Assembly (NCBI RefSeq): GCF_900111145.1
Contig: NZ_FOIR01000004.1
Location: 62,001-126,000, forward strand
DNA length: 64,000 bases
Origin: Roseivirga pacifica
GTDB lineage: Bacteria; Bacteroidota; Bacteroidia; Cytophagales; Cyclobacteriaceae
Direction of reading: 5' to 3'
The notes beneath the pieces were generated by a model, which saw nothing but the letters and a program-made list of their open reading frames with translations, searched no databases and was not told the DNA's origin. Positions within the stretch are counted from its first letter, which is position 1; each line of letters begins with the position of its first letter. The translations under genes and the position numbers were made by a program. This document shows, in pieces, positions 6,580 through 13,714 of this stretch.

Positions 6580-8971
6580 GAAACCTTTGCGGATCAACCT
6601 CCTCCATTAGCGCATACACCTTATCGAATACCGTTTCAACATTTGGCTTCGACCAGTAGTCTCCATCTGATGCATAAGCAGGTCTGTGCTCTTTGGCTGA
6701 GATGGTAACAGGCTGAGAGTCTAAATGGAAATAACCACCCTGCTCTTCAACCACTTTCTGCATCATATAAGCAGAAGCGCCACCAGGCACATCTTCATCA
6801 GCAAAGATTACACGGTTCGTTTTCTTTAAAGACTCTACAATCTTCTTATCTACATCGAAAGGCAATAGGGACTGAACGTCAATCACCTCTACAGAAACAC
6901 CAATTTCTTCCAGCTCTTCAGCAGCTTGCATTACCACTCTGCACATAGAGCCATAGGTAACCACCGTAACGTCCGTACCTTCTCTTAGCACTTCTGGCAC
7001 ACCCAAAGGAACAGTAAACTCACCGATGTTATCAGGAATTCGCTCCTTTAATCTGTATCCATTCAAGCACTCAATAATTAATGCTGGATCATCAGACTTT
7101 AACATGGTATTGTAGAAACCGGCAGCTTGTGTCATATCTCTCGGCACTAGCACATTAATCCCTCTCAAAGAACCTAAAATCATGCTTATTGGCGAGCCTG
7201 AGTGCCACACCCCTTCCAGCCTATGGCCTCTGGTACGAATAATCAATGGTGCTTTTTGCCCACCGGCAGTTCTATATTGTAGTGTAGCCAAATCATCAGA
7301 AAGTGTCTGAATGGCATACAACAAATAATCCAAATACTGTATCTCGGTAATTGGTCTTAAACCACGAAGCGCAGCCCCAATTCCCTGTCCAATAATGGTG
7401 GTCTCGCGAATACCAGTATCTGTTACACGCAACTCACCATACTTATCTTGCAAGCCAGCAAATGCTTGGTTTACATCGCCAATTTTGCCCACATCTTCCC
7501 CAATAGCAAAAACCCTTGGGTCACGACTCAAAGCAGCGTCAAAGCAGGCCTGCAGTACTTCACGACCATCAACTAATGGCGAATTTTCTGAATACTTCGC
7601 TTTTATCTCAGCTACTTTGATTGACGCCTCATCAGATTCACTCATTACAAGTGAGCTATAGCGTTCTTCGTTTAGCGCTTCAGACTTCTCTAACCAAGCT
7701 ACCAAAGAAGCACGCGCTGAAGTCTCCTCATTTCGAGTAAGTCTTAGCACCTTTTTAACCACGCGGGTTGTCTCTAGCCTAATTGGGTTAACCGTTTTCT
7801 TAAGTTCAGCTACCAGTTGAATGATAGCGGCACCCTGAGCACTTTCTTCTGCAAGCGCATCAAGAATATCCGTAGCCTGCTTCTGCTCTTGTTTTATTTC
7901 AGATATAAAGGCCTCCCATGCAGCGGCTCTAGCAGCTTTGGCACTAGCCTTAGCTTCTTTTTCAAGCTTTGTCAACTCCTCTTCAGAAGCCAACTCGTTT
8001 TCAAGAATCCACTCCTTGAACTTTACATTACAGTCATGGTCCTTTTCCCACTCTAGGCGTTCTTTAGACTTATATCTTTCGTGAGAACCAGAGGTAGAGT
8101 GGCCCTGTGGCTGGGTAATTTCATTTACGTGTACAAAAACTGGCACATGTTCTTCTCTAGCCACTTTTTCTGCTTTCTGATAGGCAGCAACTAGTGCATC
8201 GTAATCCCAGCCCTTTACTTTTATTATTTCGTAACCAAGCTTGTCTTTGGCACGCTGTATTCCTACTAAAAACTCAGAAATACTTCCACCTGTAGTATGA
8301 TATTCTTTCGGAACAGAAATACCATAATCGTCATCCCAAACGGAAATAACCATAGGTACCTGTAAAACACCCGCAGCATTAATTGCCTCAAAGAAGTGCC
8401 CTTCGGAAGTAGATGCGTTACCAATGGTACCAAAGGCAACCTCATTTCCTTTTATTGAAAAATCTGTTTGATCGTGTAAATCTGTATTCTGTCTGTAGAG
8501 TTTGGAAGCATAAGCCAAACCAACAAGGCGAGGCATTTGTGCTGCTGTAGGAGAAATATCAGAACTTGAGTTCTTCATTTCGGTTTGCTTCTTCCACTTG
8601 CCATTTTCATCGAGCAAGCGGTTGGCAAAGTGCCCGTTCATCATTCGACCACCAGAAGCCGGCTCTGCCTCTACGGACATGTGCGCGTACAACTGGGCAA
8701 AATATTCTTGAACAGTTAGGCCGTCAATGGCCATCATAAAAGTTTGATCTCTGTAATAACCCGACCTAAAATCTCCATTGCGGAAAACTTTGGCCATGGC
8801 TATTTGCGCAAGTTCTTTACCGTCTCCAAATATCCCGAATTTGGCTTTCCCCATGAAAACCTCTTTACGGCCAATAATACTTGCTTCACGGCTTTCTACA
8901 GCTAAGCGATAATCACTTAGGATATCCTCCACTTTCAAACCTACTTTCTTCAATACTTTAGTCGATCCCAC
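6566..8971 (-). CDS. Fused alpha/beta E1 of a 2-oxoacid dehydrogenase (branched-chain or pyruvate type)
   Basis: Thiamine-diphosphate enzyme of 801 residues joining E1-alpha (about 1-330), a charged Ala/Glu/Lys linker and E1-beta (about 470-801). The beta half shows IGEDVGKIGDVNQAF, the dimer-interface RGLRPITEIQYLDY and RTRGHRLEG. It should decarboxylate a 2-oxoacid and pass the acyl group to lipoyl-E2, encoded elsewhere. In the alpha half the cofactor motif usually written GDG...NN reads GNASTSEG...WDDDYGIS, so the metal-ligand Asp and Asn appear exchanged. It begins at GTG, with an in-frame stop two codons upstream. Similar fused proteins of about 800 residues occur in Bacteroidota. Substrate choice cannot be read from sequence. 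Confidence 0.85.
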   Translation of the reverse strand: MGSTKVLKKVGLKVEDILSDYRLAVESREASIIGRKEVFMGKAKFGIFGDGKELAQIAMAKVFRNGDFRSGYYRDQTFMMAIDGLTVQEYFAQLYAHMSVEAEPASGGRMMNGHFANRLLDENGKWKKQTEMKNSSSDISPTAAQMPRLVGLAYASKLYRQNTDLHDQTDFSIKGNEVAFGTIGNASTSEGHFFEAINAAGVLQVPMVISVWDDDYGISVPKEYHTTGGSISEFLVGIQRAKDKLGYEIIKVKGWDYDALVAAYQKAEKVAREEHVPVFVHVNEITQPQGHSTSGSHERYKSKERLEWEKDHDCNVKFKEWILENELASEEELTKLEKEAKASAKAARAAAWEAFISEIKQEQKQATDILDALAEESAQGAAIIQLVAELKKTVNPIRLETTRVVKKVLRLTRNEETSARASLVAWLEKSEALNEERYSSLVMSESDEASIKVAEIKAKYSENSPLVDGREVLQACFDAALSRDPRVFAIGEDVGKIGDVNQAFAGLQDKYGELRVTDTGIRETTIIGQGIGAALRGLRPITEIQYLDYLLYAIQTLSDDLATLQYRTAGGQKAPLIIRTRGHRLEGVWHSGSPISMILGSLRGINVLVPRDMTQAAGFYNTMLKSDDPALIIECLNGYRLKERIPDNIGEFTVPLGVPEVLREGTDVTVVTYGSMCRVVMQAAEELEEIGVSVEVIDVQSLLPFDVDKKIVESLKKTNRVIFADEDVPGGASAYMMQKVVEEQGGYFHLDSQPVTISAKEHRPAYASDGDYWSKPNVETVFDKVYALMEEVDPQRFPKLY

Positions 8972-9315
8972 AGGCTAATTTTCTTAAGATTACTCTATCT
9001 ACAGTTTTAACAGGTATGAATCAAAAGTAACAAAGAAAGATGACAAATCAAATTTGGAGACCATATCAAAATAGACAGTATTACAGAATTTTATTCCGTT
9101 CATTTTATTTATCAATTATATCAAAAACAAAAACCATAATTAAACAAAATATTATTCGTTTCAATTTTTCAATTCAAGAACATTATTTTTAATTTTCAAT
9201 TAACACATAAACAGCATTCTGAAGTGGCTTTAAACACGTGAATTTTAAGCAAGTAAAAAGGGCTTTCTAATACTACCTTACTATATTTGCCGCATAATTT
9301 TAAATCAACAAGAAC
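8972..9315. other. 344-base AT-rich divergent intergenic region
   Basis: Lies between the divergent fused E1 and alanine dehydrogenase genes and must hold both promoters. Only one promoter-like box is clear (9282-9289). The central part is very AT-rich with no hairpin or repeat that I can identify. A 50-codon frame at 9040-9192 has the composition of random AT-rich DNA and was not accepted. Confidence 0.6.
9282..9289 (+). promoter_or_regulatory. Bacteroidetes -7 promoter element for ald (TATATTTG)
   Basis: TATATTTG matches TAnnTTTG and lies 26 bases before the ald start codon. Placing the transcription start four to five bases downstream, as calibrated by rnpB, gives a leader of about 22 bases. 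No clear TTG -33 box is seen. Confidence 0.5.
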
Positions 9316-10431
9316 ATGATCATTGGTGTACCTACGGAAATTAAAAACAATGAGAACCGAGTGTCGCTAACTCCGGGCGGAGCGCTAGAATTAATTAAGC
9401 GTGGCCACGAAGTTTATATTCAAGACGGAGCTGGTGCTAATAGTGGATTCCCAAATGAATTTTACGAAGAAGTTGGAGCTAAGATTCTTCCTACAATTGA
9501 GGCAGTTTATGATATTGCTGAAATGATTATGAAGGTGAAGGAGCCAATTGAACCTGAGTACGAACTTATTAAAGAGGATCAATTACTTTTCACTTACTTC
9601 CACTTTGCTTCTTACGAGCCGTTAACAAAAGCCATGATCGAGAGAAAGGCAGTTTGTTTGGCATACGAAACAGTAGAAAAAGCAGACAGAAGCCTTCCTT
9701 TGCTTATTCCTATGTCGGAGGTTGCTGGTAGAATGGCAACTCAGCAAGGTGCTAAGTACTTAGAAAAACCAATTATGGGTAAAGGTGTATTGCTTGGCGG
9801 TGTACCTGGTGTTAGCCCTGGTAAGGTTTTGGTTATTGGAGGTGGTGTTGTGGGTACACAAGCTGCTAAAATGGCTGCTGGCCTTGGTGCTCAGGTAACC
9901 ATTCTTGATGTAAACCTTGACAGACTGAGATACTTGAACGATGTAATGCCTCCAAACGTGGTAACACGTTACTCAAACGAGGTAAACATTAGAGAGCTTA
10001 TCCCTCATATGGACCTAATTATTGGTGCAGTACTTATTCCTGGTGCTAAAGCGCCTAACCTAATTACAAGAGACATGTTGAAAGACATGCAACCTGGAAC
10101 TGTATTGGTTGATGTTGCTGTAGACCAAGGCGGATGTATTGAAACTTGTACGCCAACTACTCACGCTAACCCAACTTTCATTATTGATGATATTGTTCAC
10201 TACTGTGTAGCGAACATGCCAGGTGCAGTACCTTACACTTCTACCATTGCGCTTACAAACGCTACGCTTCCTTACGCTATTCAATTGGCGAACAAAGGAT
10301 GGAAGAAAGCTTGCCAAGAGAATAAAGAGCTTGAGCTTGGCTTGAATGTGGTGAAAGGCGATGTAGTATACGAAGCTGTTGCTGAAGCATTTGATCTACC
10401 GTTTGTTCCTGTGGACAGCCACTTGAACTAA
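9316..10431 (+). CDS. ald: Alanine dehydrogenase
   Basis: NAD-dependent enzyme interconverting L-alanine with pyruvate, NADH and ammonia. At 371 residues it has normal length. The start [20 protein letters not shown] is diagnostic, with catalytic-site MKVKEP (Lys about 75) and YFHFAS (His about 96). The Rossmann glycine motif [15 protein letters not shown] lies at about 174-188 and [11 protein letters not shown] near residue 300. Codons are noticeably biased toward those of highly expressed genes, unlike the flanking genes. It is single-gene: a promoter box lies at 9282 and a terminator at 10452. Confidence 0.96.
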   Translation: MIIGVPTEIKNNENRVSLTPGGALELIKRGHEVYIQDGAGANSGFPNEFYEEVGAKILPTIEAVYDIAEMIMKVKEPIEPEYELIKEDQLLFTYFHFASYEPLTKAMIERKAVCLAYETVEKADRSLPLLIPMSEVAGRMATQQGAKYLEKPIMGKGVLLGGVPGVSPGKVLVIGGGVVGTQAAKMAAGLGAQVTILDVNLDRLRYLNDVMPPNVVTRYSNEVNIRELIPHMDLIIGAVLIPGAKAPNLITRDMLKDMQPGTVLVDVAVDQGGCIETCTPTTHANPTFIIDDIVHYCVANMPGAVPYTSTIALTNATLPYAIQLANKGWKKACQENKELELGLNVVKGDVVYEAVAEAFDLPFVPVDSHLN

Positions 10432-10451
10432 ACCGTTTATAAAAACAGTCA

Positions 10452-10486
10452 AAAGGGAATCTTGGCCATGCTGAGATTCCTTTTTT
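10452..10486 (+). terminator. Rho-independent terminator after ald
   Basis: GGAATCT (10456-10462) pairs with AGATTCC (10474-10480), with an A tract before and six T residues after. Confidence 0.85.
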
Positions 10487-10507
10487 ATTTTCCATTAATT
10501 TAGCCCC

Positions 10508-11335
10508 ATGATCAATACTGTACTCATAACTGGAGCGGCCAGCGGAATTGGAGATGCCTTTGCTCAACTTTGCGCATCGAAAGGCCATTCGCTTGCCTTA
10601 GTAGACATAAACGAAGGCGCATTGACAGCGCAAGAAGATATGATCAAAAACCAGTACGGTATTGAGGTACGCAGCATGGTTGCAGACCTTTCTGAAGAAA
10701 ATGTAGCCACAAAAATCTTTGACTGGACCGAGCAAGAAGACATGGAGATTGACCTGCTTTTTAATAATGCCGGCTTCGGAAACTTTGGCTATTATAATGA
10801 AACCGACTGGAACAAAGACCGAGCAATGCTGCAAGTTCACATGGTAACAACAAGCCAGCTTATTAAACTCGTAGTCCCGGGCATGATCTCCCGAAAAAGA
10901 GGTTATATATTAAACAACGCCTCCGTAGCTGCTTTTGTACCTGGCCCGCTAATGAGCACTTATCACGCGTCTAAGGCATACGTTCTAAGCCTATCTCAAG
11001 CCTTGGCCGATGAACTTAAGCCACAAGGTATTCAGGTCTCTGTACTTTGCCCAGGCATGACAAGAACCAACTTTGCCAAAGCTAATGGCAATGACGATCC
11101 TAACATCAAATTCAATATTGCAACACCAGAAGCCGTAGCTGCTTACGGGTACGATTCCCTTATTAAAGGAAGAGTTGTAGCAGTGCCCGGCATATGGAAT
11201 CAGCTCAGTGCTTTTTTACCTAGACTTTTACCTAGAATGAGAGTCACAAGAATGGTGGGAAATATTCAGCGTAAAAACCACGCTAAAAGAAAAGACCAGA
11301 AGGCCATCGACCCGCAGAAGTTGGTCATTAAATAA
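10508..11335 (+). CDS. Short-chain dehydrogenase/reductase (SDR)
   Basis: Classical SDR of 275 residues. The NAD(P)-binding TGAASGIGDAFA is at 9-20, NNAG follows near 89, the catalytic serine lies in NNASVAA and the Tyr-Lys pair in YHASKAYVLSLS. ALVDIN after the second strand, with Asp, suggests a preference for NAD. A basic tail (KRKDQKAIDPQK) may touch membrane lipid. Substrate unknown. Its stop codon directly abuts that of the convergent alkB gene (TAATTA), leaving no room for a terminator. Confidence 0.88.
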   Translation: MINTVLITGAASGIGDAFAQLCASKGHSLALVDINEGALTAQEDMIKNQYGIEVRSMVADLSEENVATKIFDWTEQEDMEIDLLFNNAGFGNFGYYNETDWNKDRAMLQVHMVTTSQLIKLVVPGMISRKRGYILNNASVAAFVPGPLMSTYHASKAYVLSLSQALADELKPQGIQVSVLCPGMTRTNFAKANGNDDPNIKFNIATPEAVAAYGYDSLIKGRVVAVPGIWNQLSAFLPRLLPRMRVTRMVGNIQRKNHAKRKDQKAIDPQKLVIK

Positions 11336-12421
11336 TTACGCTCGCTTTAAATAAACAGCATTCTCCCAACGGGCTAAGCGTGGGTTCATCAGCTTGAACC
11401 ATAATGGAGGAAATGCGGCAATCATTATCATTAGCGGATACCCTGATGGCAACTGTGGTGATTCATCATAATGGTTTAACACCTGATACCTTTTTATAGC
11501 GTTTGCATGATGATCTGAGTGCCTTTGCAGTTGGAACAGAAAGAAATTACTCAGTTGGTAGTTAGCATTCCATGAATGCATCGGGTTTACTCTTTCGTAT
11601 TTACCGGGGCTCAACTCCTTTCTTACAATTCCATAATGCTCAACATAATTCACCAACTCCAGTAAAGTAAAAGCAAGTATGCTCTGAATGAAATAGAAAA
11701 CCGGCACCTGCCAAACAAAGACCTCGTAGTACAAGCTTACTATTGCCGTTAGCACTCCAACAAACAAAACTGGCAGCAGCGTAAAAAGTATCATTTGGTT
11801 TTTTAGTGACCAAAACGGAACACCTCTTCTCTTAAGCCTTTCGCCCTCCAACTTCCAAGCACTTTTATATCCGCCAAAAACAGATCTAAACCAAAAGCGG
11901 TAAAAACTCTCTCCTTTTCGGCTAGTAGCGGGATCGCGGGGAGTAGCTACGTACACATGATGCCCCCTATTATGTTCTATATAGAAGTGCATGTAGCAAA
12001 CCGTCATTAAAATTAGCTTTGCATAAAACCGCTCCAGTTTGCTTTTCTTATGCCCCAACTCATGAGCAACGGTTATTCCTATACCACCTGTAACCAGTGC
12101 AAACCCAACCATAAAGCCTATTAGGGCAACTGTGGTGTTAATAGTAGGAATCACAAAGGCACCCCAAATCAAAAAAACCAATTGAAAAATGGCCCAGACA
12201 TAAGTGATTAGGCGATAGTAAAATTTTTCGGCTTGAATAACTGCCTCAGCGTTTGTAAGGTTAGTTCTATCTTCTCCAAACAAGGCATCGAACAAGGGCA
12301 AGGCGACAAAGACAAAACTGAGGGTGATAAAATTAGCATAGCCACCTAAATAGTGCCCCATTATACATAAGGCAGGCACAATAAAGGCTGTAAGAAAACC
12401 CAAGCTTTTAAATGGATTCAT
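11336..12421 (-). CDS. alkB: Alkane 1-monooxygenase, membrane di-iron hydroxylase
   Basis: Integral-membrane non-haem di-iron enzyme hydroxylating terminal CH3 of alkanes or related substrates. All histidine boxes are present: HELGHKK, EHNRGHH and LQRHSDHH, as is the AlkB signature NYVEHYG. About six membrane segments occur in the first 130 residues and around 215-265. I use the ATG at 12421 (MNPFKSLGFLTAF). The frame can be read from a TTG at 12436 but nothing supports that. Length is 361, slightly under the usual 380-400. No rubredoxin or rubredoxin reductase lies beside it, so electrons must come from elsewhere. It sits 16 bases after the HsdR_N-like gene and may share its transcript. Confidence 0.9.
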   Translation of the reverse strand: MNPFKSLGFLTAFIVPALCIMGHYLGGYANFITLSFVFVALPLFDALFGEDRTNLTNAEAVIQAEKFYYRLITYVWAIFQLVFLIWGAFVIPTINTTVALIGFMVGFALVTGGIGITVAHELGHKKSKLERFYAKLILMTVCYMHFYIEHNRGHHVYVATPRDPATSRKGESFYRFWFRSVFGGYKSAWKLEGERLKRRGVPFWSLKNQMILFTLLPVLFVGVLTAIVSLYYEVFVWQVPVFYFIQSILAFTLLELVNYVEHYGIVRKELSPGKYERVNPMHSWNANYQLSNFFLFQLQRHSDHHANAIKRYQVLNHYDESPQLPSGYPLMIMIAAFPPLWFKLMNPRLARWENAVYLKRA

Positions 12422-12437
12422 GTAGAAAAATAGCAAA

Positions 12438-12893
12438 TCAAACCATCTGATTCAAGGCTTGATAGCTAGGAATTTCCTGAAGCATTGCGTGCTCACCCTC
12501 CTTACACAGCACCGCAAATGTCACCAATCCATTGGTTGTTATCAGTAACTTCGCATTGCACTGGCTATTGTATGTAGCCAATTGACGCACAACTTTCTCG
12601 TCCATTTTTACATTGGGTGCTTTGCATTCCACCAACACCAAAGGCGCCATTTCATTGTCGTAAATCATCACGTCTGTGCGCTTAGAACGGCTATTATAGC
12701 GCAAACCACCCTCAATATTAGTGCGAGATGATGGATACTTTAGATCATCGTTCATGTGATGAACAATGTGCTGACGCACCCACTCTTCCGGAGTCAAAAC
12801 CACATATTTTTTTCTGATGGAATCGAAAATAGCTAACTTGCCATCGATTTCTTTCAGCTGATATTTATAAGCCGGAAGATTGAGATTATGCAT
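12438..12893 (-). CDS. HsdR_N-like nuclease-fold protein
   Basis: A 151-residue protein resembling the stand-alone type I restriction N-terminal domain (HSDR_N_2, PF13588) common in Bacteroidota. The PD-(D/E)xK core can be read as the acidic residue in NIEGGL, then RTDVMIYD and VLVECKAP, with a following helix (VVRQLATYNSQCNAKLLITTNG). No helicase, methylase or specificity subunit is adjacent, so it is not part of a restriction system here. Its role is unknown. A -7 promoter box lies only five bases from the ATG, which would give an almost leaderless mRNA. Confidence 0.8.
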   Translation of the reverse strand: MHNLNLPAYKYQLKEIDGKLAIFDSIRKKYVVLTPEEWVRQHIVHHMNDDLKYPSSRTNIEGGLRYNSRSKRTDVMIYDNEMAPLVLVECKAPNVKMDEKVVRQLATYNSQCNAKLLITTNGLVTFAVLCKEGEHAMLQEIPSYQALNQMV

Positions 12894-12897
12894 TCGG

Positions 12898-12905
12898 CAA
12901 ATCTA
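12898..12905 (-). promoter_or_regulatory. Bacteroidetes -7 promoter element close to a start codon
   Basis: On the minus strand the bases read TAGATTTG (TAnnTTTG), ending five bases before the ATG at 12893. TTTG lies 22 bases upstream as a possible -33 box. Transcription would begin at or just before the start codon. Confidence 0.45.
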
Positions 12906-12937
12906 TTAAAAACTAAAATCTTGAAGTCAAATAGCCT

Positions 12938-13711
12938 ATGAAAAACAAACAGGAAATTGTAGAGAACTGGTTACCACGTTACACAGGAGTACCAAACGAA
13001 GAATTTGGAGAGTACATTCTCCTCACCAATTTTATCTCTTATATCCATATGTTTGCTGAGCAATTTGATGTTCCCGTACAAGGGCTTGACAAGCCCATGC
13101 AAAGCGCTACAGCCGAAAACATTACGATTATTAACTTTGGAATGGGTAGCGCAATGGCTGCTACCGTTATGGACCTCCTTTCAGCCATTCACCCTAAGGC
13201 AGTACTATTTTTGGGTAAATGCGGTGGATTGAAGAAGAAAACTCAACTAGGAGACCTCATTCTACCGATAGCCGGTATTAGAGGCGAAGGCACCAGCAAC
13301 GAGTACATGCCTTCCGAAATACCTGCCCTACCATCATTCCGCCTACAGCGTGCCGTTTCATCCATGATCAAAAAGCATGAAATGGACTACTGGACAGGTA
13401 CTTGCTACACTACCAACCGCAGGGTTTGGGAGCACGACAAGGCCTTTAAAAAGTATTTGAGAAAGATTCGTGCAATGGCTGTGGATATGGAAACCGCAAC
13501 ACTCTTTACCGTTGGTTTTGTAAACGAAATACCTCGAGGCGCTTTACTCCTAGTTTCTGACAACCCGATGATCCCTGAAGGTGTAAAAACGGAGGAAAGC
13601 GATAAGAAAGTGAGCGGAAACTACGTAAACAAGCACCTCGCCATTGGTATTGATGCCCTAAGAGAACTTAGAGACTCTGGTGACTCTGTAAAGCACATGC
13701 GATTTGAATAA
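12938..13711 (+). CDS. amn: AMP nucleosidase (short Bacteroidota form)
   Basis: Hydrolyses AMP to adenine and ribose 5-phosphate. The 257 residues correspond to the nucleoside-phosphorylase-fold catalytic domain only; the E. coli enzyme is about 484 residues with an extra N-terminal domain. Features are INFGMGSAMAAT, LGKCGGLK, the purine-binding MAVDMETATLF (Glu for ribose) and LVSDNPMIPEGVK near the C-terminus, which marks AMP nucleosidase. It is divergent from the HsdR_N-like gene and converges on the amylase gene with three bases between stop codons. Confidence 0.92.
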   Translation: MKNKQEIVENWLPRYTGVPNEEFGEYILLTNFISYIHMFAEQFDVPVQGLDKPMQSATAENITIINFGMGSAMAATVMDLLSAIHPKAVLFLGKCGGLKKKTQLGDLILPIAGIRGEGTSNEYMPSEIPALPSFRLQRAVSSMIKKHEMDYWTGTCYTTNRRVWEHDKAFKKYLRKIRAMAVDMETATLFTVGFVNEIPRGALLLVSDNPMIPEGVKTEESDKKVSGNYVNKHLAIGIDALRELRDSGDSVKHMRFE

Positions 13712-13714
13712 TCG

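Noticed and set aside
9040-9192. 50-codon open frame between the E1 and ald genes
   Set aside because: Composition is that of random AT-rich DNA (many Ile, Tyr, Phe, Asn), with no signal or motif; treated as chance.
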